Positions 26,908-34,804 of a stretch of DNA of 64,000 nt are shown here, piece after piece. Every line of letters begins with the position of its first letter. Position 1 is the first letter of the stretch. A program made the translations under genes and the position numbers. This DNA is from CAWDCV01 sp963728125 (lineage in GTDB: Bacteria; Actinomycetota; Actinomycetes; CAWDCV01), in assembly GCA_963728125.1 (NCBI GenBank), contig CAVSIZ010000001.1, positions 427,565 through 491,564 of the forward strand. Direction: 5' to 3'. The notes below the pieces were generated by a model, which was given only the letters and a program-made list of their open reading frames with translations, had not been told where the DNA came from and ran no database searches.

Positions 26908-27648
26908 CTAGGCGAGCAGCGTGCGGCCAATGCCGATGACCACCGGGACGATGCCGATCAGCACAAAGGCCGGCAGGAAACACAGTCCAAGCGGGGCTGC
27001 GGCCTGGACGCCGACGCGATGAGCGCGCAGCTGCGCCTGCCACCGTCGATGTCGCCGCTGTTCGTCCGCGACGGAGGAGACCGCCTGGGCGACCGGCGCT
27101 CCGCTGTCGACGGCGCGAGCGACTGCACGACCAAGCGGCGACAGTGGCGCCACCGTCTCCAGCTGGCGCCAGGAACTCGCCGGATCTCCTCCGAGTCGTA
27201 GGTGAGCGACGACGGCGCGTAGTTCTTCACCGACGGGTCCGCCGATGGCAGAGGCGACGGCTTCCGCGGCGCGATCGGGAGCGCTGCCGGTCGCCAGGCA
27301 CGCAGCCAGGATCTCTGCGCCTAGCGGTGCATCGGTCTCGAGCTGCTCGCGTCGTCGACGCAGGGCGCGCGGTTCCAGCCGTTGCAACCAGGCGTCGAGC
27401 GCGACACCGCCCACGACCGCGGCGACCAGGCCGAGCAACCCCCACCAGTCCACGCTCAGCCAGGCGATGGCCAGGGACGCCACTGCCACGGCCCATCGGC
27501 GCCGGCGGCGCTCATCAGCCCCGACGTCGACGTGCGCGACAGCAGTTCGCCGAATCCGCCGCAGGCGTTCACGAGCCGGCGAGCTACCACGCCGATCGAG
27601 CAGAAGTGCGACGGCCAGCGCAGCGCTGAGAGCAGCAAGCAGCGTCAC
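26908..27648 (-). CDS. tadC: Tad pilus inner-membrane protein TadC
   Basis: 246 residues from GTG 27648, which overlaps the tadB stop (GTGA). It is a T2SS-F (GspF-like) domain protein with hydrophobic segments near 1-20, 55-90 and 215-245. The cytoplasmic core reads ETDAPLGAEILAACLATGSAPDRAAEAVASA, in pieces, then VAQAVSSVADEQRRHRRWQA. It forms the platform in the membrane with TadB. Family size is normal. Confidence 0.88.
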   Translation of the reverse strand: MTLLAALSAALAVALLLDRRGSSPARERLRRIRRTAVAHVDVGADERRRRRWAVAVASLAIAWLSVDWWGLLGLVAAVVGGVALDAWLQRLEPRALRRRREQLETDAPLGAEILAACLATGSAPDRAAEAVASAIGGPVGEELRAVVAHLRLGGDPASSWRQLETVAPLSPLGRAVARAVDSGAPVAQAVSSVADEQRRHRRWQAQLRAHRVGVQAAAPLGLCFLPAFVLIGIVPVVIGIGRTLLA

Positions 27649-28475
27649 GTCGCCTCCTCGGCCGCACGAGCAATGCGCTCGGTCCAGGCGACGCCGGCGA
27701 TCGTGAGCAGGCTGCCGAGCACCAGGCAGCCGAGTCCCCACGGCGTCCGCAGCAGCACGTCGAGCGGGGCTGCGCCAAGACCCGTGCCGAGCAGCACGCC
27801 CACAGCGGGCAGCGCCCCCAGCAACGCGGCAGTGGCGCGCGGACCGGCGAGTTGCGTGGACACCTCCTGTCGCACGGCCTGGTCCGCCCGGCCGTGCTCA
27901 GCAAGCCGCTCGGCCGCGGCAGCCAGTCCCGCGCCCTGCTCCTCGGCGACCCGCCAGCAGGCAGCCAGCCACCGCAATGCGTCGGCCCCATTGCGACCGG
28001 CGACCGCAAGCGCTGCAGGTACGTCACCTCCGGACTCGGCCGCGGCCACGGCCGAAGCGCAGAGGGCACCCACAGGGGCGGATCCAGACGCGGCCCGGGT
28101 CAGGGCGTCGCGCGGCATCCGGCCGGCGCGAAGCTCAGCCGTCAGCCCGCTGCAGAGGTCGATCACCGCGGCGCGGCGTTCCGCGGTGACCTGACGTCGT
28201 CGGCGCCGCCGGCGCCACCGGGCGAATCCGATCGCCGCCAGCACGCCAGCCAGAGCCAATATGGGTGAGCGCAGCGCGATGGTGAGGACGCCTCCTGCGA
28301 CGAGGAGCATGGTCGCGCCGGGCGCCACCGCCCGGAGATCCCATCCACCACGTCCGGACGCATCGACAGCAGATGGTCGGGCGATGCGAGCAAGCCGCAT
28401 GGCCGGCGCCGGTCGCCCGAGAGCCAGAACCGCTGCTGCAGCGCTCAGCGCCGCGAGCACAAACAGCCAGGTCAT
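27645..28475 (-). CDS. tadB: Tad pilus inner-membrane protein TadB
   Basis: 276 residues, a T2SS-F domain protein paralogous to TadC. Membrane segments lie near 3-20, 52-85 and the C-terminus. The core has VIDLCSGLTAELRAGRMPRDAL and the GADALRWLAACWRVAEEQGAG segment. ATG 28475 overlaps the tadA stop (ATGA). With TadC it makes the assembly platform on which the TadA ATPase acts. Confidence 0.88.
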   Translation of the reverse strand: MTWLFVLAALSAAAAVLALGRPAPAMRLARIARPSAVDASGRGGWDLRAVAPGATMLLVAGGVLTIALRSPILALAGVLAAIGFARWRRRRRRRQVTAERRAAVIDLCSGLTAELRAGRMPRDALTRAASGSAPVGALCASAVAAAESGGDVPAALAVAGRNGADALRWLAACWRVAEEQGAGLAAAAERLAEHGRADQAVRQEVSTQLAGPRATAALLGALPAVGVLLGTGLGAAPLDVLLRTPWGLGCLVLGSLLTIAGVAWTERIARAAEEAT

Positions 28476-29638
28476 CGGTCCCCCGAGGTGAGCAGACGTT
28501 CAAGTGCGCGAAGTGCCGGTCCGGCCGTGGTTCGTCCGGCTCGGTCGGACACCAGGCCCGCGGCCACCTGAACCAGCCCGTCTGCATTCGCATCGACAAC
28601 CGAGAGCTCGGCCACCCGGCGCCGGCCATCAGGAGCCCGGGCCAGATGCAGAACCGCGTCGACCCCCGCGGCGACCTGGCTGTGAACGGCGGGACGTGGC
28701 AGCCCGGCGGCGGTCCCCAGCGCCTCGAGCCGGGCCGGAAGCTCGGTCGAGGCGTTGGCGTGAACGGTGCCGCAGCCTCCCTCGTGTCCGGTGTTGAGCG
28801 CGGCCAGCAGGTCGACGACTTCGGCCCCCCGCACCTCGCCGACCACGAGGCGATCGGGCCGCATCCGCAGTGCCTGCCGAACCAGGTCGCGCAGCGTGAC
28901 CTCGCCAGCTCCTTCGACATTCGCAGGTCGCGCCTCGAGCCGGATCACGTGCGGATGGTCGGGACGCAGCTCACCTGAGTCCTCGACGAGCACGATGCGC
29001 TCACGGGTCGGGACGGCGCTCAGCAGGGTCGCGAGCAGGGTCGTCTTCCCGCTGCCTGTCCCGCCGGTCACGAGGAACGCCCGTCGGCTGGCGACCAGGG
29101 CCTGCACCGCATCCGCCATGGCCGCGGACAGCGAGCCGTGAGTCTGCAGCTCGGCCAGCGTGAAGCTGCGTCGGCGTCCCACGCGGATGGAGAGCAACGT
29201 TCCCGTGGGCGAGACCGGCGGGAGCACGGCATGGAGCCGTACGCCATCGGGCATCCGCACGTCGACAGTCGGCGATGCGTCATCGAGCCGCCGGCCAGCG
29301 ACTGCGGCCGCTCGCTGAGCGAAGCGCCGCACCGCTGCCTCGTCGCGGAAAACGACGTCGGTGCGTTCCAGGCCGAAGCCGCGATCGACCCAGACCTCGC
29401 GGGGCCCGTTGACGAGGACATCGCAGATGGCGGGATCGTCGAGCAGCGCGGCCAGTGGTCCGGCGGTGCTCGCATCCGACTGCAGTGCTGCCAACACCTC
29501 GAGCACCAGCGCATCGTCGACGAGCCGCTCCTCCGCTCGGAGCGCTGCAGCGACCGCGGACGGCGTTGGCGGCGTCCCTGACCCCGCCAGACGATGTCGG
29601 ACCCGGGCGACGACAGCGTCGCCAGTTGGCGCGGTCAC
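28472..29638 (-). CDS. tadA: Tad pilus ATPase TadA/CpaF
   Basis: 388 residues, a VirB11/CpaF-type secretion ATPase. Walker A is GGTGSGKTT, the Asp box VLVEDSGEL, Walker B LVVGEVRGAEVVDLL, and the His box GHEGGCGTVHAN. The N-terminal domain carries DDPAICDVLVNGPREVWVDR. It powers pilus extension. I chose GTG 29638, which lies in a GTGA overlap with the cpaE-like stop; the frame is open upstream, but in that part it only mirrors the neighbouring gene. Confidence 0.93.
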   Translation of the reverse strand: MTAPTGDAVVARVRHRLAGSGTPPTPSAVAAALRAEERLVDDALVLEVLAALQSDASTAGPLAALLDDPAICDVLVNGPREVWVDRGFGLERTDVVFRDEAAVRRFAQRAAAVAGRRLDDASPTVDVRMPDGVRLHAVLPPVSPTGTLLSIRVGRRRSFTLAELQTHGSLSAAMADAVQALVASRRAFLVTGGTGSGKTTLLATLLSAVPTRERIVLVEDSGELRPDHPHVIRLEARPANVEGAGEVTLRDLVRQALRMRPDRLVVGEVRGAEVVDLLAALNTGHEGGCGTVHANASTELPARLEALGTAAGLPRPAVHSQVAAGVDAVLHLARAPDGRRRVAELSVVDANADGLVQVAAGLVSDRAGRTTAGPALRALERLLTSGDR

Positions 29639-30708
29639 GCCGCAGCGTGTGACGAACGGGGAGCATGGCGATCGAGGAAGTCGGCGCAGAAACCGGCGAG
29701 AGGACCGCGACCCCGCGAGGCTGGAGGGACGCCGCGCTCCAGCGCGCTGGCCAGCCCGGGCTCGGCGCGCAGCGACCCTTCGAGCGGCAGCCCCAGCGAC
29801 TCGGCCATGAGCTCGGCGTCGAGACCGGACGGAGCCGGACCACGAACGACCAGTCGCAGGTCGGATGACATCAGTGTCGCGGCGGCCGCGACTCGGGCTG
29901 CGGCGGCAGTGGCGCGGATCTCGGCGGGCACGACAAGGAGAGCGGGTCGGGCGATCGACAGCGCCTCGGCCGCAGCGTCGTCGAGACGCCGCGGTAGGTC
30001 GATGACGACGAGATCGCTGCTGCGCCGCGCACCGGCGAGCACCGACCGCATCGCATCGACTGGGATGCTGAGCATGTCGCCGCGGTCCCAGGACAGCACC
30101 GTGAGGTCGTGAACCCGGGGCAGGATGTCGCGCAATGCGGCGCCATTCACCCGCCCACGCGCGGACGCCAGGTCGGGCCAGCGCAGCCCGTCGGAATCCT
30201 CGCCGCCAACAGTGAGGTCGATGCCGCCGCCCAGTGGGTCGCCGTCGACGAGCAAGGTACGCAGACCGCGCCGTACTCCGGTGATGGCGAGCGCGCACGC
30301 CAGGATCGTGGCGCCGGCGCCCCCGCGGCCTCCGAGCACCGCGATCATCGTCGCCTCAGGCGTAGGTCCGTCAGCGGAATCCGCGAGGCGATCCACGAGC
30401 CACGCCTGAGCGTCGGGCAAGAAGACAACCGCTTCCACGGACAATGCCACCCCGAGCGCCCAGACCTCGACGTCGTCGAGGTCACGACTCACCAGCACGA
30501 CGCCATCGCGCCGCTGTGGGGACGACGCAGCCAGCTCTGGCGCGAGATCGCGTCCGACCAGAATCAGCGGTGCGCTCGACCAGCGTCGGCGCGCGTCCGC
30601 GGCGTCGCGTCCTCGATCCGGCTCGACGCCGGCGGCTGCAGCCAGCCGGTTCAGCTCGTCGAGCAGAAGGGGATCATTCGTCAGGACAAGTGGGGGCGAA
30701 GCGGACAT
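29635..30708 (-). CDS. CpaE/Ssd-like MinD-family protein
   Basis: 357 residues, counterpart of M. tuberculosis Rv3660c (Ssd) and first gene of the tad operon. The N-terminal third is receiver-like; the rest is a MinD/ParA fold. The P-loop reads GGRGGAGAT: the signature Lys is Arg and the Walker A Lys is Ala, so ATP hydrolysis is doubtful. Later motifs are LVDGDPLGGGIDL and LVVIDLPRRLDD. It may localise the pilus or affect septation. ATG 30708 is preceded by GGAG within a hairpin. Confidence 0.87.
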   Translation of the reverse strand: MSASPPLVLTNDPLLLDELNRLAAAAGVEPDRGRDAADARRRWSSAPLILVGRDLAPELAASSPQRRDGVVLVSRDLDDVEVWALGVALSVEAVVFLPDAQAWLVDRLADSADGPTPEATMIAVLGGRGGAGATILACALAITGVRRGLRTLLVDGDPLGGGIDLTVGGEDSDGLRWPDLASARGRVNGAALRDILPRVHDLTVLSWDRGDMLSIPVDAMRSVLAGARRSSDLVVIDLPRRLDDAAAEALSIARPALLVVPAEIRATAAAARVAAAATLMSSDLRLVVRGPAPSGLDAELMAESLGLPLEGSLRAEPGLASALERGVPPASRGRGPLAGFCADFLDRHAPRSSHAAA

Positions 30709-30784
30709 CGGCGTCTCCGAGATGGGGGAACTCGGCGCCAACCATGCAGCGCCGGGGTCGCCAATTCGGTCGCCCGAGGACATC

Positions 30785-30810
30785 TGTGGACAAGATGGCC
30801 CTGTGGATAT
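30785..30810. promoter_or_regulatory. pair of DnaA-box-like 9-mers beside the 6C RNA
   Basis: TGTGGACAA at 30785-30793 is a perfect actinobacterial DnaA box in reverse orientation; TGTGGATAT at 30802-30810 is one base from the Escherichia coli-type box. They lie between the cpaE-like start and the 3' end of the 6C RNA. Two sites may be chance, but they recall the larger cluster at 22986-23070. Confidence 0.4.
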
Positions 30811-30826
30811 CTGGGCCGAGAAAGGG

Positions 30827-30894
30827 GACGACCCCCGCCGGGGGGGAGAGCGGGGGTCGTCGCTGGGTCCGACCCGGGGGGGATGAGTCGGACC
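30827..30894 (-). ncRNA. 6C RNA
   Basis: Read on the minus strand there are two hairpins, each with a loop carrying seven consecutive C. The first has stem GGTCCGAC with GTCGGACC (30887-30894 and 30866-30873). The second has stem GACGACCCCCGC with GCGGGGGTCGTC (30850-30861 and 30827-30838), followed by CCCCTTT. This is the defining architecture of the actinobacterial 6C RNA, and the place, between the cpaE-like gene and the HAD gene, is the same as in M. tuberculosis. The core is given; the real 5' end is probably 30-60 bases further upstream. Confidence 0.87.
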
Positions 30895-31072
30895 GAGCAG
30901 GTGGAGGACGTGAAGCATCCCCCACGTGTCATGGTGTACCCCAGCGCGTGCATGAGCAAACGCTTCCGGGGCACTTGGATAAACCTTTAGCTGGACAAGA
31001 GTGCCCGGTGACCGGGACGGCAAACCCGAGTTTCGCCGGGCCAGGAGCACCGCTCTCACTATCCTGGCGCGG

Positions 31073-31885
31073 GTGGACAACCCACGATCGGTGCACGCCG
31101 CCGCGTTCTTCGACCTCGACAAGACCATCATCGCCAGGTCGAGCACGCTGGCGTTCAGCCGATCCTTCTACCAGGGTGGCCTGCTCAACCGTCGCGCCGT
31201 CCTGCGCAGCGCGTACGCGCAGTTCGTCTACCTCGTCGGCGGCGCCGACCACGACCAGATGGAGCGGATGCGCCGCTATCTCACCGCGATGGTCGCCGGC
31301 TGGGACGTGCAGCAGGTCAAGGACATCGTGGCCGAGACGCTGCACGACCTCATCGATCCGCTGATCTACGACGAGGCGGCCACGCTGATCGAGGAGCATC
31401 GCGACGCCGGCCGCGATGTCGTCATTGTCAGCTCGTCCGGATCGGACGTGGTCGAGCCGATCGGCGAGATGCTCGGTGCCGACCGGGTCGTGTCGACGCG
31501 ACTCGTCATCGAGGACGGCCGCTATACCGGTGAGATCGAGTACTACGCGTACGCCGAGCGCAAGGCCGAGGCCATCCGAGAGCTCGCGGACGCCGAGGGC
31601 TATGACCTGGCGGCGTCGTACGCCTACAGCGATTCCGCGACCGACGTGCCCATGCTCGAAGCCGTCGGGCACCCGCACGCCGTCAATCCCGATCGCGCGC
31701 TGCGTCGAGAGGCGACGGCCCGTGATTGGCCGGTGCTGGTGTTCACGCGGCCCGTCTCGCTGCGCAGTCGGATCACGCTCGGCGTTCCGACGAAACCGGT
31801 GCTCGCCGCGACCGCACTCGGTGCGGGCGCGGCCGCTGCGGGCTTAGTCTGGTATGCCGCGCGGCGGCGGGAACGGCACGGCTGA
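31073..31885 (+). CDS. HAD-IB family phosphatase, SerB-like
   Basis: 270 residues from GTG 31073. Motif I is FFDLDKTIIARSS (nucleophile Asp), motif II VIVSSSGSD, motif III Lys in AYAERKAEAI, motif IV AYSDSATDVPML. The C-terminus has a membrane helix (LAATALGAGAAAAGLVWYAA). It resembles phosphoserine phosphatase-like proteins of the Rv3661/SCO3558 group, linked to morphological development in Streptomyces; the substrate is uncertain. Monocistronic start after the 6C RNA locus. Confidence 0.9.
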   Translation: MDNPRSVHAAAFFDLDKTIIARSSTLAFSRSFYQGGLLNRRAVLRSAYAQFVYLVGGADHDQMERMRRYLTAMVAGWDVQQVKDIVAETLHDLIDPLIYDEAATLIEEHRDAGRDVVIVSSSGSDVVEPIGEMLGADRVVSTRLVIEDGRYTGEIEYYAYAERKAEAIRELADAEGYDLAASYAYSDSATDVPMLEAVGHPHAVNPDRALRREATARDWPVLVFTRPVSLRSRITLGVPTKPVLAATALGAGAAAAGLVWYAARRRERHG

Positions 31886-31894
31886 GGAGCGGCC

Positions 31895-33076
31895 ATGAGC
31901 CGGGAGGTCCTCGACTCTCGATCGTCCTACGACGAGGTGTACGACGACCGCCCGGAGCGCGCGCCCCGGCGTCGCTCACCGCTGCGGATCCGCATCCCGC
32001 GCAGCTGGCTGACGAAGTTGCGGTCGATCGCACCACTCGCCATCGCGTTCGTCGTCGGTCTCGTCATCGGCGGCGCCGGCTGGAACGAGTGGCAAGCGCA
32101 GCGGGCAGTAGCCGCGGCGCGCAGCGTGTCTCCTTTACGGCACAGATCTCGAGTGCCGACACGACGAGTGGTGGGATCGAGACGTACGTGCGGCTCACAA
32201 ACGAAGGCCCGGAGGCCGTCATCATCACGAACTCGAGCTCAGCACCAGGCGATCCGGTCAAGCTACACGACGCGACGTCGATCCGATCGAGGTGCTCCCG
32301 GATAAGTTAGAAGACATCTCGTCTTTCTTGAGATGGATTGCTACTTGTGGGCTCTTCCGAGACCACCGTCGGATGCGGTCCACACATTGATGGGTTGCCC
32401 GCTCTGCGGAGCTGCCTGTCGAGGACAACAACAACTGGCTTGCCAATGCGCAGTCGATCGCCTGTCCTGATCCCAACGATGGCTTCTTGCCCTTGCAGGT
32501 TGCCTACAACGGCGCGAGCAGTGTCGTCGACGACGGCGGGCCGGCCTTCCGCATGGCCAATCTCACTCGGACTATACGAACCGATGGAGGTGACTGTCCT
32601 CACGATGCGTTCACCGTCGACAAGCTCAGCGTCTCCGTGGACGGCCTGCCGCTGGAGATCATCGAACGGCGCGGGGGAGCTCCACACGGACGGCGACGTG
32701 GCGAGTCCTCGACTGCCAGGACGCAGAGGACCTGCGCTTTGAGGACTTCGTCTTCGTCGCCGAAACCCAGCGACCGGGCGGCAATGTGATCACGAACCGT
32801 TTGTACCCAGAACCAGATCTGGTCCTCGACGTCGCCAAGTTCGTCAACAATACCTGCCGTACCTCATGAGCCGCGAGCGGTCTTTACGTCTGGACGTTCG
32901 CGACGGCGACCTCGACCTCGTCATTGCTGGTTCGCAGGAGGGTGGCAAGGTTCGCGAACGACCGTCTCACTGGATCCCGAACTCGCCCTCGACGCATCGA
33001 CGTTTGTCGTCCAGACATGCTCGCAAAGGTAAAGATCAAGGACAGCATCTTCCGTTATCGGTCCGTGACCGAGTAG
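31895..33076 (+). pseudogene. remains of a membrane-anchored extracellular protein, several frameshifts
   Basis: ATG 31895 opens a protein with a charged cytoplasmic part, a membrane helix (LAIAFVVGLVIGGAGW) and then, in changing frames, a plausible extracellular part: SFTAQISSADTTSGGIETYV, then ANAQSIACPDPNDGFLPLQ to DGLPLEIIERRG, then VLDCQDAEDLRFEDFVFVAE ending with a stop at 32867-32869, and TVSLDPELALDASTFVVQTC near 33000. At least three frame changes are needed. No family is recognised. It is either decaying or badly sequenced; the second part (32870-33076) may be a separate remnant. Bases 33077-33241 show nothing. Confidence 0.6.
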
Positions 33077-33241
33077 AACTGCCCTACGGCCCGAGAGGCC
33101 TCGTCGCGACGAGACCTTCCGGATCGAGCACGGCGACCGAGCACCCACGCGGCACCTAGCCCGTGTCAGGGCTCGTCGAGACGGGTTCGCCCGCTCCGAC
33201 GATGTGGACTGCACGCCTGGTAACCCGGAAGACGTGCCAGC

Positions 33242-33265
33242 GGCGGCGCTCCTCGGGGCGCCGCC
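33242..33265 (-). terminator. probable terminator after the Fic-like gene
   Basis: Perfect 8-base stem GGCGGCGC with GCGCCGCC, 8-base loop, 25 bases beyond the Fic-like gene stop (33290). No T tract, so the call is moderate. Confidence 0.45.
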
Positions 33266-33289
33266 GCCCTCGCTTCCCGCCCATCCGCG

Positions 33290-34042
33290 TCATTCCCGGC
33301 GAATTGCCTCACACACCGCCAGCCCCTCGCGCGCACCGAGCAGCACCGCGTCGCTGCACTGCACCAGCCACCGCGCGACACCGTCGGGCGTGCCGCTGGC
33401 ATACGCCATCGCGCTCTCCGCGTACACAGATGGCAGGTAACCGACCTCTGGCACGGAGACCGACTTGGGGTCGACGCCGCGGGTGATCAGCACGAGCCGC
33501 GCAGCCGCACGCGCGACGAGCCCGTTGTGCGTCGGGAACGGTTGCAGCGTCAGCAGCTCACCGTGCACGACGCCGGCAACGACGATCGCCGGTGCCGCGC
33601 TCCGCCCGGTCAACAACTCCGCAAGCGCATCGAGGCGGGCCGTCAGCTCCTCGCCCGCTACCAGCGGTCGGCCCGCAGTCCCAGGGTCCATTGGCGATGC
33701 CGCAACCAGGTGCAGCCGAGCGAGGACCTGCAGCGGCGCGCGCTGCCACGTGGGCGCGAGTCGACCCACCTCTGTCGAGACGCGCAGTGCTGCCGCGACG
33801 GTCGAAGCGCCCGGTCGGTCACTTCTCCCATCGAAGCGACGAATCTCGGCGAGCGTCCAGTCCTCGCCCTCGAGTGCTGCGGACGCTCGCGCCCCGCGCA
33901 GCGCTGACTCGGCGCTCACCTCGGCGCTGCGCGCACGGAGCACGCGATGCCGCAGCAACTCGTCGACAGCTGCGCGCGCCTGATCGACTGCAGTTCTCAC
34001 TCCCGGCAGCTCGCCTAGCGCCGCGAGCGCGTCGGTGGTCAT
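33290..34042 (-). CDS. Fic-like protein lacking the catalytic His
   Basis: 250 residues. The N-terminal helices (ESALRGARASAALEGEDWTLAE) resemble the Fic_N part with an S/T-x-E-G type inhibitory motif. The Fic core motif HPFxxGNGR appears as LQPFPTHNGLVARAAARLVL: the catalytic His is Gln and the Arg is displaced. A relative occupies the same place in Streptomyces and mycobacteria (Rv3662c-like, often called oxidoreductase). It is probably not an AMP transferase. ATG 34042 overlaps the M15 peptidase stop by 4 bases. Confidence 0.75.
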   Translation of the reverse strand: MTTDALAALGELPGVRTAVDQARAAVDELLRHRVLRARSAEVSAESALRGARASAALEGEDWTLAEIRRFDGRSDRPGASTVAAALRVSTEVGRLAPTWQRAPLQVLARLHLVAASPMDPGTAGRPLVAGEELTARLDALAELLTGRSAAPAIVVAGVVHGELLTLQPFPTHNGLVARAAARLVLITRGVDPKSVSVPEVGYLPSVYAESAMAYASGTPDGVARWLVQCSDAVLLGAREGLAVCEAIRRE

Positions 34043-34761
34043 CGGCCGGTCAGCGAGAAGTGCTGGTAGTCGCGCAGCGTCGACCAGGTGCCGCCCCAGG
34101 ACCAGCCCTCCGCCGCGAACGCGGCCACCACCACGTCGCCATCGGCGATCAGACCGGGAACAGCAACAGTGCGGTCGAGGTACGCACGGCCCGCTTCGGG
34201 CAGCACCACGTCGCCGCGCACGTACGGGTTCTGCACCGGATTGACGTCGATGGCCCACCCGTACGCATGCTCCGACCAGCGCGTGCCTCCGGTCACCGGG
34301 CGACAGTGGAAGCCGGAGGTGTTGTTGTCGGCCAGCGACGCCTCGGTCGAGCCGCCGTACGCGTCCACCAGCCGCATCCGCTCGATCGGGAAGCCGGCGT
34401 CGTACAGCTGGCCGAAGATGCGCCCGACGGCCTCTGCCTGTTCGGCGTGCACGACCATCTCGCCCGTGCGTGACGTGCCGTCGAAACCGTGGTGAGTCAT
34501 CGTCAGCAGCCGCAGGTCCTCGATCGGCACCGGACAGCCGTCGGCATAGGTGTACGGCAGCTGTGCCCCGGTGATCGGCTGCACGGTGACCGCGTACGGA
34601 ACTGTCGTAGGCGTCGGCGCCACAGTCGCCGTCGGCGTGACCGCCGGCGGCGTAGCCGGTTCCTCTGTCGCCGGCTCCTCCGCTGGCGCCGAACACGCAC
34701 ACACGGCCATGGCAGCGAGCAAGAGCAGCCAGCCACGCGACCGCACCGCCATGCGCGCCAA
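34039..34761 (-). CDS. M15-family metallopeptidase lipoprotein (D,D-carboxypeptidase-like)
   Basis: 240 residues. N-terminal lipoprotein-type signal (GWLLLLAAMAVCAC, lipobox-like VCAC) and a Thr/Pro-rich linker. The catalytic domain of the Peptidase_M15_4 kind shows the zinc motif SEHAYGWAIDVNP (His and Asp) and DYQHFSLTG with the second His. It should cut D-amino-acid bonds in peptidoglycan or act as a hydrolase of the cell wall. Divergent from the LytS-like gene with only 43 bases between starts. ATG 34761 or 34752 are both possible. Confidence 0.87.
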   Translation of the reverse strand: MARMAVRSRGWLLLLAAMAVCACSAPAEEPATEEPATPPAVTPTATVAPTPTTVPYAVTVQPITGAQLPYTYADGCPVPIEDLRLLTMTHHGFDGTSRTGEMVVHAEQAEAVGRIFGQLYDAGFPIERMRLVDAYGGSTEASLADNNTSGFHCRPVTGGTRWSEHAYGWAIDVNPVQNPYVRGDVVLPEAGRAYLDRTVAVPGLIADGDVVVAAFAAEGWSWGGTWSTLRDYQHFSLTGR

Positions 34762-34804
34762 CCTATGTGGCGCACCAACGCCCGCTCCGCGTTACCGTGC
34801 CGAC

